64,000 nt of DNA, from NCBI GenBank assembly GCA_001692895.1, contig KV748187.1, positions 612,044 through 676,043 of the forward strand, in the 5' to 3' direction. The position numbers and the translations under genes are program-made. Shown here piece after piece: positions 1 to 10,531 of the stretch (positions are counted from its first letter, which is position 1; the number at the start of each line of letters is the position of its first letter). The notes beneath the pieces are model-generated. The model was not told the DNA's origin. It searched no databases and saw nothing but the letters and a program-made list of their open reading frames with translations. The DNA comes from Cenococcum geophilum 1.58. Lineage: Eukaryota; Ascomycota; Dothideomycetes; Gloniales; Gloniaceae.

Positions 1-202
1 TCTTTATATATTTTAGCTAGATATTAGTTTTAGGCTATATCTTTAAATAAAGGGCCTCCTCCAGTACCTTCTACGCGTAAAGAAAAAAGTAGCCCTTTTC
101 TTCCTTTAGGAAGCTAGTAATTAACTATATAAATACGCAAGATAGATAGCTAAGATAGGCTCTTATTATTATATCTATATTCTAGCGTCTAGCCTATTTA
201 AT

Positions 203-545
203 TATAACGGGACTAGCCTAGTTATAGTAGGAATGTCTTAGTAAAACACTTAATAGATAAATTCCGACGCTTTAACCAAATTCTACTAAATTCTACTAGC
301 TTAATTAACTTCTACTAAATTCTACTAGATTAATTAAATTTTATTAAAGTCTGTTAAAGACCGCGTGTATATATACGCACGCATTAACCACTAAGCCCCT
401 AACTATTTAACTATATAATTTTCTTATTATTCCTTTCTCTTCTTTACGCAACGCCTTATTCTTAGCGAGAGCTATATACCTTAGATTTAGATAGAATTTA
501 TATTATTCCTTTAAATCTTCCCTAAAGTCTCTTCGCGCCCTTATA
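203..545 (+). repeat. 5' LTR of Gypsy A
   Basis: It matches 8604-8917 from TATAACGGGACTAGCC to the shared end CGCGCCCTTATA. This copy is about 29 bp longer because a TTCTACTAAATTCTACTAG-like stretch (about 280-335) is partly duplicated. The terminal CA appears as TA, as RIP would leave it. Bases 1-202, to the left, hold nothing I recognise. Confidence 0.88.
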
Positions 546-589
546 TTACGTTATATTAAAACAACCACCACTAAAATAGTAAACGAACT

Positions 590-1780
590 TAAACCTACCG
601 CGTTAACTATAAGTATTATAGCCCTAGTTAGGGAACAGTTAACTATAATACAACAGTCCTTTATAAATACCTTAGCCTAATAGCGAGCGATATTAAAAGC
701 TTAGTACTAGTAATTAATAGGAGCAATCCGCGAAGAACTCTATAACCTTAAAGTACTTACATTAAAAACCCTAATAGTAATACCTATAAACAAAATTAAA
801 ATAACTATATATAAACCTAGTCCGTTAAATATAAACCCTAAAATAGTAATAATAGCTTAACCTATACCTATAATAACCTAATACCTACTATAAAATCTAA
901 AAAGCTCCCTAACCCTTTAATGTTTAATAAAAATAAAAATAACCTATATCCCTTTATAACTAAGCTCTATCTTAAACTTTTAATAAACTATAACTAATAC
1001 CCTACTAAAGCTAGCAAGATTAGCCATAGAATATCTTATTTAAGTAAAGACGCTGTATAAACTATAGATCTATTCTTCCGTAATAGCACTTTTATTAATT
1101 TTAAAATCTTTATCTCTTTATTAGAATAAATATATAATAACGCCAGCCGTAAATATATAGCTATTACTAAACTTAAAAACCTATAACAATAGAACTAAGA
1201 CTTTATTAGCTTCTTTTTGGAATTTTTAGGCCTTATTAGTAAACTAGATTAGAATAAAGCCGCTAGAGTTACTACTCTCTATTAAACTATTTTAGATAAA
1301 TTAGAGTATAGTTAGTAGGTAGAGAACTGCTAAAAAATTTACCCAAATTTGCTATAATATATTAACAAATTAATAAAGACCTCCAATGTAATAAGTAGAC
1401 TTATTCTCTAAAGCTAACTATATCTTACGTTTAAAACTCTATAAAACTAATATATACCCTAAAGCGCAATCTATTTCTAAGACCTAAAAGCCTTATATAT
1501 AACCCTATAGACCTTAACGCCACTTAATCTTATATACCCTTAGGAATTAATAAATAAAAAATATAAGCTATAAATAGAGAATATTTTAAATATGGAAAAA
1601 AGGGATATATTTAAAGGGATTGCTAAACTTACCCTTTTAAAAAGGTCCACCGTAGCTCCTTTTAGTCCTTAAGTTATACTTATTTTACAAATTATACTTA
1701 TTTTATAAATTATACTTAGTCGCTATAAAGTATCTTACCTTCGGTTAATTTAAAAAATAAATTATCCTAGGGCCAAGTTG
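590..1780 (+). pseudogene. Gag pseudogene of Gypsy A
   Basis: This is the remnant of the capsid-type Gag protein, which would package the element's RNA. Near 960-1320 one frame gives a Gag-like helical segment (for example SKDAV, IDLFFRNSTFINF, DFISFFLEFLGLISKLD) crossed by many TAA/TAG codons where Gln or Trp is expected. An earlier Gln-rich and Lys-rich segment lies at 560-900. I cannot read a clear zinc knuckle between this region and the protease. It follows the 5' LTR directly, as expected for gag. It cannot be translated. Confidence 0.7.
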
Positions 1781-1889
1781 CGCCTTAGGATAAAAAGTAG
1801 AAGAGTATAAGTATTTAGGCTCTTCTAGCGCTAATATATAACATAACTCCCTTAATATACTTAGTAAAATTTAAATACTTAGAAAATAG

Positions 1890-4835
1890 AAAGAAGTATA
1901 AATCCTTATAGATAGTGGAGCTACTAGTATAGGCTTTATTAATACAAACTACGTAAAAACTTAACGCTTAAATTTAAGGAAACTTAATAAGCCCTAAGGC
2001 CTATAAGGCTTTAATAGTAAGCCTTTAATATATAGCAAACTAACGTACTATACTTTTATAAAGATATAAATAGGTAAATACCTTAAATACGTTTCCTTAT
2101 TTATAATACCCTTAAAGCATTATAAGGTAATACTTAAATATAAATAGCTAAAATAACATAACCCTTTAATTAGCTGGGTTAAAGAAATACTAAAATTCTA
2201 TATAACCTACTGCCAAAGTTATTACTTAAAATATTACTTACCCTATAAACATGCATATAACTATTTAAATTTAATATAATATAAATTGCCCTTACTATAA
2301 ACCTTAAACTAATATTATAAAGTTATAACTACTAATTATAGTAAAGAATGCGAAGATAATATATTAAACCCCTTTAAAATTTATATAGTATAAGCCGCAC
2401 CCTTTTATTTATTAGTAAGAAAAAAAGACTATAAGATCTTTATTATAACACTAGAAGATATTAAAAAGCGTTAAAACTAAAGTAATATATTAACCCCTAA
2501 CCTCTTATACCTAAAAAATATTATAATCTAATTAATATATTTAAGAAATAATTTATAAACTAACTACCCCCGCATTAAGACCAGTATAATTTTAAGATAA
2601 AACTTAAACCTAGTATAATGCTAAAGTTTAGCCTATTATATAGTATATTATAAAAAGAGCTGCTTATAATATAATAATACCTTAAAGAATACCTAAAGAA
2701 AGGATTTATTTACCCTAGTTAATTACTATTTGCCTTACCTATACTATTTATTAAGAAACTTAGAGGAGGCTTAAGATTCTATATTAATTATTAAACCCTA
2801 AATATAATTATAATTTAAAACTAATATCTAATTTCTCTACTTTAAGAAACGCTTAACTACTTAGTAAAAGTATAATACTTTATAAAGCTTAACGTAGTTA
2901 CTGCCTTTAATTAAATCCGTGTTTGTAAAGGAGATAAGAAGTATATAGCTTTTTGTATATAATAGGGACTTTTTAAATACCTAGTAATGCCATTTAGTAT
3001 AAAAAACAGTCCTAGTATATTTTAGTAATACGTTAATAATACACTTCGCGAATTCCTTAATATATTTATTACTACGTATATTAATAATATTTTTATTTAT
3101 TTATCTTTACTTTTTAAGCATTAAAAGCATATTTAAATAGTCCTTAAACGCCTATAAGACGCGGGCTTATAATACAATATTAAGAAATATAAGTTCTATA
3201 CGTCTAAAGTTACGTACTTAGGCCTAATTATATCCTATAACAGAATTAAAATAGACCCTAAAAAAATTGCTATAATTATAAACTAGGAAAGTCCTAGTAG
3301 TATATAAAATATCTAAGGATTTTTAAAATTTGTAAATTTCTACTATTAATTTATTAATTACTTCTTAAAAATTATTTAGCTATTAGTAAACTTAATAAGG
3401 AAGAATATAAGATTTAAATAGACTACTAAATATAAATAAGCTTTTAATTATAATAAAGCCTTATAGCAGGAACTACGATAAACTTATTAATAGGCTAGGT
3501 ATATAGGTAAATAAGAAGTTAATAACGTAATAATAACTAGTAGATTAGTTGCCTAATAGATTAACTCTAATTATATTCTAAGATTTACTATAAGGAAAGA
3601 ACCATCTAAGTAGGGACTATAGTCCTTTAAATACACAACCGTACTTTTAAGAAATCCTTCTTATATATGATGTATGCGTAGTATATAAGGTATATAAGTT
3701 CCTCCTATTCCTCTTATTTAATATATAGCATATTATATAACCTTAACTACTATTCCTTATTATATAGCTTAACTAGTTCTATTTTAAACTATACCTATAT
3801 TAACTAACTAGCTTCTTTTAACTCCTCTCCTAGTAGTTATAATATTATACTTAAAGCGTCTATAACATTAATAACCTAAAATATTATTTTATAACTACTC
3901 TAATTCTTACCTGCTTTAATCCGGACCTTAAATATATCGTTAAAATAGACTTATCTAATTATGTACTAGGAGGAGTATTATCGCAATATAATAAGAACGG
4001 CAAGCTGCGCCTAGTAGCCTTTCTCTTCTAGAAACTTACCCCTACTAAATTAAACTATAAGAAATATAATAAGGAACTACTTATAATTATTAGATGCTTT
4101 AAATAATAGTGTTTAAAACTTAAAGGATTATTATTTTTAATACGCATATTAATAGACTATAAAAACCTATAGTACTTTATAACTATAAAGCAATTAATAT
4201 AGCACCAAATTTATTAGGCCGAATACCTTTTATAATTTAACTTTAAGATTATATACTAACCTAGCAAACTTAATTAAAAGCCTAACTTATTAATATAATA
4301 ATTATAGGACTTATAAACGCCTCTAATAAACGGATTATAAATTAATTACGAATTCTACTGCCCCCTAAACGCTTTAAGAAACTACGCCCTATATTTTTAA
4401 ACGCAGAGCTTAATAGGAATAAATTGGAAATTAATAAGTAGGATATAGAAATTAATAAATTAATAAAGCATAAATATAAGAATAACCCCTAAATAGTAAA
4501 TTTAATAAAAGCAATTTAAATAGAGAAACGGTAATATAAAAATATTATACTCGCTAAATATAAAATCCGTAATAATCGGTTATACTATTAATAGAAGATA
4601 GTAATCCTAAATTCCAAACCCTTATAATTTAAGATACTCGAATTTATATATAATTCCCTTATAGTAGGGCATCCTAGCTATATAAAGACCTATAAGATTA
4701 TCTAATAAGTATATTACTGGCCTATAATATATAACTATATACAAAAATACGTTTAAGTATATAGAATGTATATATATAAGAAGACCTCTTATATAAAGAA
4801 GTAAGGAGTACTTTAATTATTGCCAATTCTAATGC
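1890..4835 (+). pseudogene. Pol pseudogene of Gypsy A, first part (protease, RT, RNase H, start of integrase)
   Basis: The protease active site reads LIDSGATSIGF near 1905-1937. The reverse transcriptase runs from about 2540 to 3448, with its catalytic motif read as YINNIFIY at 3077-3100; the Asp-to-Asn changes fit RIP. A reversed solo LTR splits RT from RNase H. RNase H resumes after 3867 (KIDLSNYVLGGVLSQY, then KLTPTKLNYKKYNKELL). RT and RNase H share one frame once the insertion and one target copy are subtracted; the protease is in another frame. The integrase zinc-binding region starts near 4640 (LIVGHPSYIKTYKII) and is cut by B1 at 4836. Many in-frame stops make it non-functional. Confidence 0.85.
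3449..3867 (-). repeat. Solo LTR of Gypsy family C, reversed, inside Gypsy A
   Basis: This is the reverse complement of the family-C LTR seen at 10532-10957 and 30418-30843. It starts TATAATAAAGCC and ends TATAACA, the mutated ends of a TG...CA LTR. TTAAT lies on both sides (3444-3448 and 3868-3872), a 5-bp target duplication. A solo LTR arises when the two LTRs of a full element recombine and the inside is lost. It splits the RT and RNase H of Gypsy A. Confidence 0.93.
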
Positions 4836-5001
4836 TGTCGGGAATGAGGCAAGCGGTCATCACGTGACGCCGCGGCACTAGCGTGGCGAGGAGTCTTAAG
4901 CTCCTCGCCCTTCCTTATTCCAAGAAAGAAGCTTTATTAACCAACATCACTGTAACCTACTCGAGTAGTCGTTATTGGTGAGTCACCCTATATAACCAAC
5001 A
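4836..5001 (+). repeat. 5' LTR of B1
   Basis: 166 bp, starting TGTCGGGAATGAGG and ending ACCAACA. Against the 3' LTR I count eight differences, all transitions, with no indels. It carries a GC-rich inverted segment (GCGAGGAG ... CTCCTCGC) near its middle, which could fold as a hairpin. Confidence 0.95.
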
Positions 5002-5009
5002 CTAATTAG
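5002..5009 (+). promoter_or_regulatory. Palindromic primer-binding-site position of B1
   Basis: Directly after the 5' LTR lies CTAATTAG, a perfect palindrome. RIP of CTGATCAG would produce it, and CTGATCAG occupies the same position in Copia-1 (21868-21875) and at the centre of the inverted LTR dimer (39213-39220). This is the usual place for the reverse-transcription primer site. I recognise no matching tRNA. Confidence 0.5.
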
Positions 5010-5417
5010 TGGTTAAATACACAGTCAACCACAGAGCAGCTAGGTTTTCGAACAGAAGAGACAGTCTCATATAGGGGTGCCATATACGCTTATATGGAAT
5101 GGATTCCGGCGATACTGTGCTACCTTAGACTTGCGGAAAACTAGTAACAGAAGTGTTACTAAGTACTAGGAGATACCAAGTTGCGTCTATTACGCAGAAC
5201 AACCACGTTTACGAAGATTTGGTCGAGTACTTTAGGTCAGAAGTGTCACTAAACCTACAGTCCCAAGTTAACGTCCAAAACGCGTTAAACGACGTCCAAA
5301 ACACGTTGAACAACATCTCAAATTGCCTACCTCTTAACAGCAAACCTACGAGATCCTATAAAACCGAAAATCCTACCTACCTTTGACGTACGACACCCCG
5401 TCAATTCTATACCTACC

Positions 5418-6929
5418 ATGGCGTTAACCTATCCAAAGAAGTACGAGAAGGATATTAACCCGGAAACATGGAATACCAATATAATCGACTTTATAAATGC
5501 TAAGCAACAGGACCTAAATGGATTCTTATTACACCATATAGCGTACTATAAAGACAGCGAATATAACGGTACTATGCTATAGTACTATATAAGGGAGGAC
5601 TTTATTAGATAAATAAAGAAAATATAGGCTTATACAAAGAAGGATATCGTACAAAACTTCCGTAACTTCTTACGGGAGTACGCAGTGTTTATACCTATAG
5701 ATGGGGGTGCTATTAGAGACAATATTCAGGAGCAAGTCCTTAACGCAAAAAAAGAGCACAAATGGACTCTACAAGAGATTAAGATTAAGCACCAAATACG
5801 CGCTATAAAGAATAACTCTTAAGGGAATCCTAATAACGGACAGCCATAAGCAACACTACAGCAGCAACCTCCGCAGCAACTACCACAAACAACCTCAGGC
5901 TATCAAATGCCTCAAGCTGCTGTATCTCAACCCGTGCCTCAAGCTGCCGTATCTCAACCCGTACCTCAAGCTCCGCCCCACCCGAGATTCTCAACCCCAT
6001 TCAACTCAAGCGCCAAGACGTTTCCTCTAACCCCTACCGCGCCTGGACAACCAGCACAACAAGCCAGATCTATAAACGATATCCCAACCCACCAGCAACC
6101 TCCGCAAGAACCTCCGCAGCAATCTCTACAGCAATATCCGCAGTAATATCCGCAGCAATATCCGCAGCAATATCCGCAGCAACCTCCGCAGTAACCTCCG
6201 TAAAAGCTTCCGCAAAAGCCTCTATAACAACCCAGATCTACAAACAGTATCTTTAATCAGCAGCAATAGTTACCTATTCCTCCACAAAGATTCTAAGACT
6301 CCTGCGGTTCCCAAAGTAGCTATAGAGGTGGCTACCAGCGTAATTTAGACAGGGAGTTCTTATAGAGGGTACCGTAAAAAGAGAGTAATATAAGGGGGAA
6401 GCGGTTGGAACGGCACAGTTACGCTAGCAACGCTATAAGCATAAAGAAAGAACTGCTAGTATCTACGGCAGTTACGAACCCGATAACTATTGTAACTAAT
6501 ATACCTGCGAACTAACCCTATGACGAGACTTCGTGCCGATCTACCTACGGAACCGACCCTGCGCTGATACCGTACTGCTACCCAAACAACCTATCGCTGG
6601 CGCCGTACTGCTATTACAATAGACCCCGCTGCCCTGCCTACAGTTAACCAACCCTTGCTACTTTATCAGTAGCTAACCAACTAATAGACAAGCTCTACGA
6701 TTCTCTACTATTTCTATCCATTACGTAACGAGCTAAGGCTATCTGTAAGGCAATTTAAGGTCATAATAGTTTAAGATTTACCACTTGGTTAACCACCATT
6801 TCTTTAGGCAAATTTTAGGGCAGCGAGACTTATATTACAATGGCAATAGTAAGTAAGGAGGATTTATATTTGCTACGCTAGTTAAGCAGTATTTATATAT
6901 AGATAGCAACCATAAAAGAAGAGTTGCCA
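5418..6929 (+). pseudogene. Gag-like polyprotein pseudogene of B1, with Pro/Gln-rich repeats
   Basis: The frame opens with ATG at 5418 (MALTYPKKYEKDINPE) and stays in register to about 6929; the interruptions are TAG/TAA codons where Gln or Trp is expected. The first ~125 codons match the gag start of B2 (37782 onward). From about 5850 the protein becomes rich in Pro and Gln: PQAAVSQPV occurs twice in tandem (5910-5963) and QQYP-type units follow (6105-6200). A Cys/Tyr/Asn/Pro-rich part follows near 6500-6650. I recognise no enzymatic domain. The last ~130 bases match the 3' end of B2. The upstream part (5153-5386) is open but lacks an ATG and lies in another frame; it may be leader sequence. 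Confidence 0.75.
5910..6200 (+). repeat. In-frame minisatellites in B1 gag (27-bp and 12-bp units)
   Basis: Two 27-bp units encoding PQAAVSQPV (5910-5936 and 5937-5963), with the start of a third at 5964, are followed by a run of CCGCAGCAATAT-like 12-bp units at about 6105-6200. All unit lengths are multiples of three, so copy changes would keep the frame. RIP has turned some CAG/CAA units into TAG/TAA. Confidence 0.85.
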
Positions 6930-6930
6930 G

Positions 6931-7096
6931 TGTCGGGAATGAGGCAAGCGGTTGTCACGTGACGCCGCGGCACTAGCGTGGCGAGGAGTCTTAAGCTCCT
7001 CGCCCTTCCTCATTCTAAGAAAGAAGCTTTATTAACCAACATCACTGTAACCTACTCGAGTAGTTGTTATTGGTGAGTCACCCTGTGTGACCAACA
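6931..7096 (+). repeat. 3' LTR of B1
   Basis: 166 bp, starting TGTCGGGAATGAGG and ending GACCAACA, followed by the target duplication AATGC. A purine-rich stretch (AAAAGAAGAG, 6913-6922) lies just upstream and is the likely polypurine tract. Confidence 0.95.
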
Positions 7097-7101
7097 AATG
7101 C

Positions 7102-8330
7102 AAAGATAGTAAGATATTTTAATTAACTTTGTAATCGACCTGCCTAATAGTAATAGGTTTATAAATATTATAGTAGTTATTAACTATCTTACAAAAATGC
7201 AATATATAATTCCTATAGACTTAATTAATGCAATATTAGTAGCCGAATGCTTTATTAAGTATATCTTTAAGCTATATAGACTTCCTAATTTAATAATATC
7301 TAACTATAGAAGCTAGTTTGTTTTAGACTTTTAGCAAGCCCTATATAAATAATTAAGTATATAAACATAACTCTTAACTATATTTTATCTAAAGACAGAT
7401 AGTTAAATTAAAATTGCGAACGCGATTATAGAACAATACCTATAAATATACTACTCCTACCTATAAAATAACTAGGAAAAGTAGCTATCTTTAGCTAAGT
7501 TTACTGCAAATAATATAAGAAATAAATTAATAGGCGTAACGCCGTTCTACGCAACCTATAGATAAAACCCTTAACTTAAATTTAAACTATAACCTAAAAT
7601 TAATATAATAGGACCTATAATTAAGAGGATTTAACTAATTAATATATATAACTTTGCTAATTAAATAAAGCAGTTAACGGAACTATTTAAAGTAAATTAG
7701 CGTACGCTTAAATAGTATAGGAATAGTATATAAATAAAGAACGAGCTTCGGCGTAGGACTTTAGGGAAAGTAATATAGTTTACCTAAATATATAAAACCT
7801 AAAGACTTAATAACCCTTAAAGAAACTAGACTAGAAGTTTATGGGCCTATACTAAATTAAGAAGAAACTAAGCCTATACGCTTATAAGCTTAAACTACTA
7901 ACTAAAATAAAAATATATCTAACGTTTTATATAAACTTACTATAACCTTTAAAAGGTAAACCTTTAACTTACAAAGTGCCGCCGCTATCTCCTATAATTA
8001 TTAATAACAGTAATAGTTCTTACTTTATTAACTTAATTAATAATATATAATAAAAAACATAATTTAAATAATTTAAACTTTTTATTAAATAAAAAGGATA
8101 TAAAATATAAACCTAGGAAACCTATAACTAGATTAAGGCTAATACGCCTTCCTTAATAAAAGAATTTTATAAGAATTATCCTTTATAGCCTACTCTAGCT
8201 AGATAGATATATTATAAAGGTAAATAACTACTACCTAATATAAATATATAAAACACGATAGCAGAAAGCTTAAAATTAAAAAGAACTTAAAATACGTTAT
8301 AACGTTTATAATATAATTACGTAATATATA
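7102..8330 (+). pseudogene. Pol pseudogene of Gypsy A, second part (integrase core and chromodomain)
   Basis: This continues the integrase cut by B1. Readable pieces are INFVIDLPNSNRFINIIVVI near 7120-7180 (first Asp region), RLPNLIISNYRS near 7278-7315 where the second Asp would lie (Asp now Asn), and TDSQIK-like sequence near 7395. Near 8015-8180 a chromodomain-like stretch reads FKLFIK, KGYKI, then NTPSLIKEFYKNYP, the usual end of a chromovirus integrase. In living relatives this domain guides insertion into heterochromatin. Stops are frequent throughout. Confidence 0.75.
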
Positions 8331-8341
8331 AAATATTAAGG

Positions 8342-8364
8342 AACTTTAACCGCCAGTTAAAGTT
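8342..8364 (+). repeat. Conserved 23-bp palindrome in the 3' region of Gypsy A
   Basis: Arms AACTTTAACCG and CAGTTAAAGTT around one base; a single RIP-type change breaks perfect symmetry. The same motif with shared right-hand flank occurs in D (20533-20555), E (43720-43742) and F (56740-56762). In A it lies after the chromodomain and before the purine tract. Confidence 0.85.
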
Positions 8365-8590
8365 GTTTAATTAGTTAGATCTGCCTTACTAAGACCTACT
8401 ATAAAGATATTAGTTCTGCTTACCGCCTTAACTAAGCTAATAGNNATTTTNTANCNTNGGGATAGAAAATCCNAATTNGCCNATTTAATAATANAATTAG
8501 TAAAACNCTATACTGCTACCTAACGCGAAAATATAATACGTAATAAGTTATAAGTTTTAACTAAAATTAAATTATTTAGACCTTTAGCTA

Positions 8591-8600
8591 AAAGGGGGGG
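8591..8600 (+). promoter_or_regulatory. Polypurine tract of Gypsy A
   Basis: AAAGGGGGGG lies three bases before the 3' LTR, the standard position for the primer of plus-strand DNA synthesis. It supports the plus orientation of A. Confidence 0.85.
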
Positions 8601-8603
8601 TAC

Positions 8604-8917
8604 TATAATAGGACTAGCCTAATTATAGTAGGAATGTCTTAGTAAAATACTTAATAGATAAATTCTAACGCTTTAACCAAATTCTACCAAATTCTACTAG
8701 ATTAATTAAATTCTACTAAAGTCCGTTAAAGACTGCGTGTATATATACGCACGCATTAACTACTAAGCCCCTAACTATTTAACTATATAATTCTCTTGTT
8801 ATTCCTTTCTCTTCTTTACGCAACGTCTTATTCTTAGCAAGAGCTATATACTTTAGATTTAGATAGAATTTATATTATTCCTTTAAATCTTCTCTAAAGT
8901 CTCTTCGCGCCCTTATA
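8604..8917 (+). repeat. 3' LTR of Gypsy A
   Basis: It starts TATAATAGGACTAGCC and ends CGCGCCCTTATA, matching the 5' LTR at 203-545 but lacking that copy's partial internal duplication. Cytosines kept here but lost there, and the reverse, are transitions. Confidence 0.88.
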
Positions 8918-10030
8918 TCTATTTAATTTAGGTCTCCTTAACCCTGCTAAGCTTAATATACTAGACGCTTTACTTATAGACATTATAGGTTTTCTCTTTT
9001 AAGTAAATTCCTACCCCATAAAATATCTCCTTATTTTATTTAAACTGCGTATAATAGCTTAACAGCTATTACAGTACTCTAATACTACTAAAAAAGACAT
9101 ATAGGTTATAGCAGTTCTTTAGCTACTAAAAGAATAAAAAGCTCTTAGTGCTATTTTTACCCTAGTGATTAAAGAAGTAAAAGGCTATTATAGAGAGAGG
9201 GTAGAGAATAGGGTTAGTATTATATATATAGCCTATATACTTAACCTTACCATATTAATTCTACTTCTTTTATATTATTAATATAATTATATATAGCGCT
9301 AGCTTATCTAGTTTAGGCCCTTTATTCTTTAATTTAATAAGAATAAGGTTAGTAAGCTAAACGTCCTATCTACTTTTACCCTAAGTAATAGTAGTATAGC
9401 CTAAGGAATAAGTTAAAATAGTAGCTATATAGACCGGATATAAACCTAATAAATACTTAGCCGTAGTTTAAAAGTAAGATTTAACTAAACCTAGTATTTT
9501 AGAGCCCGTCTCTTAGTACTAAGTAATTGCCCTTTTAAGCCCTTTTACGTTATAGCTGCTAGTAATTATAAATAGGCCTTAATTAATAAAGTTAACACGT
9601 TAAATCTAGTCCTTATTATAGTAGAAGCTATCTAGTACTGTTAAGAGCTTTGCCCCTATAGCGGCTATAAGGCCTTACTTTCTAATTACTATATATAAAG
9701 CTCGGTAGTAGCGGAGATATAGCTATTTATAACTAGGTATTGGACTATTTTATTAAATAAAGTGTTTAAGGCCTTCTTATTCTATATATCCCCTTCCTTC
9801 TTTATAGCTTTCTCCCCTATAATCGCGGCTGCCCCTATAGCTGCCCTTATAGCTATCCTTACGGCTACCTTTTCTTTTACCTACTTAGCTGTTTTCTACC
9901 TCTTTTTTACTCGCTTCCTATTTTTCTATATCTCTTTCTATTTTAACTTATATTTTTAATAGCTAACGGCCTATAATTCTTAGTTAATAACTTACTACTC
10001 TAAAAATAGGTAAAGCTTATCTTCTATTAC
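8918..10030 (+). other. Degraded sequence right of Gypsy A, not identified
   Basis: RIP-degraded, TpA-rich sequence. In six frames I find no stretch I can assign to a known family. A short open frame at 9762-9959 encodes a low-complexity Phe/Ile/Ala protein and is probably chance. On the minus strand a Lys/Arg/Gln-rich stretch is visible near 9790-9960, without a recognisable domain. Confidence 0.6.
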
Positions 10031-10280
10031 TGTTACGGAAGTGGGCATAAACTAGAATACAATGTACTAAACAGGGTAGTAATTAAAGAAGGCTACGTAT
10101 ATATAACTATACGTAGTTAATACAAAGACATTTAGATAAAGAAGAAGAGTCTTTATATACTAGGTATAAATATAAATAGAGATTATAAGGGTACGTGCGT
10201 AGGTGTCTTAAGACGAATGTAAGTATAGGCTAAGAACGTTAAAGCGCGTAAGGACATAAGAACGGGTAAGTCCCGTAACA
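10031..10280. repeat. 250-bp solo LTR with target duplication
   Basis: It starts TGTTACGGAA and ends CCCGTAACA, so the ends are inverted copies of TGTTACGG. ATTAC lies on both sides (10026-10030 and 10281-10285). It resembles the start of the family-C LTR (TGTTACGGAC) but not its body. It has kept more CA and TG than its surroundings. An inverted repeat CTACGTATA/TATACGTAG lies at 10093-10116. With no internal sequence, the orientation cannot be decided; a small DNA element is a less likely alternative. Confidence 0.8.
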
Positions 10281-10531
10281 ATTACCTAGGCACCATCTAT
10301 ATTACCTTCTAATATTATATATTAATCTTTTTACTTTTTCTATTTTAGCTTATACGCCCTTATTATATTCTTTAAGCACTAGGCCTTATAAATATTATAT
10401 AGCCGCGCTATTTAGGCCTTAAATCCGCTCTAGGGGCTATAGGAGTAAAAGGAGGAGGTTAGAAAGGCTTCTCTTAACCATAAAATAGACCGTAGGGTAA
10501 GGAGATTCTTAAAAGATTTTATATCCGTAAG
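10281..10531 (+). pseudogene. Left part of an unidentified host frame split by Gypsy C1
   Basis: Sequence between the 250-bp solo LTR and C1. Near 10440-10526 a plus-strand frame reads VRKASLNHKIDRRVRRFLKDF with few stops. It should join 30849-31420 once C1 and one GTAAG copy are removed. I do not recognise the product, and the frame across the junction is uncertain. Confidence 0.35.

Larger units (their letters stand above)
4836..7096 (+). mobile_element. Non-autonomous gag-only Copia-type LTR element B1
   Basis: A compact element of 2261 bp with two 166-bp LTRs and the target duplication AATGC (4831-4835 and 7097-7101). LTRs, leader, first gag codons and last ~130 bp match the full Copia element B2 (37144-50495). 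B1 has no integrase, RT or RNase H. One frame, broken only by stop codons of the RIP type, runs from an ATG at 5418 to near the 3' LTR and includes a Pro/Gln-rich section absent from B2. It most likely moved using B2-type enzymes. The layout resembles plant elements known as TR-GAG, but no relationship is claimed. Confidence 0.93.
203..8917 (+). mobile_element. Gypsy chromovirus A, RIP-degraded, with two nested insertions
   Basis: A Ty3/Gypsy LTR retrotransposon with the order LTR, gag, protease, RT, RNase H, integrase, chromodomain, purine tract, LTR. Two insertions interrupt it: a reversed solo LTR of family C (3449-3867) and element B1 (4836-7096). Without them and their target duplications it is about 6.0 kb, a normal length for the group. 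LTRs begin TATAACGGG or TATAATAGG, which I read as mutated TGTAACGGG. No exact target duplication is visible: TTAAT precedes the 5' LTR (198-202) and also lies at 8923-8927, a few bases past the predicted 3' end. The frame changes between protease and RT, so small indels add to the point mutations. It is the oldest layer here, since other elements sit inside it. Confidence 0.9.

Noticed and set aside
5153..5386. 77-codon open frame in the B1 leader
   Set aside because: It has no ATG (first codon GTG) and is out of phase with the Gag start at 5418. A role as leader peptide or N-terminal exon cannot be shown.
9762..9959. Open frame of 65 codons rich in Phe and Ile
   Set aside because: Low-complexity translation in T-rich sequence with no family match; open by chance.
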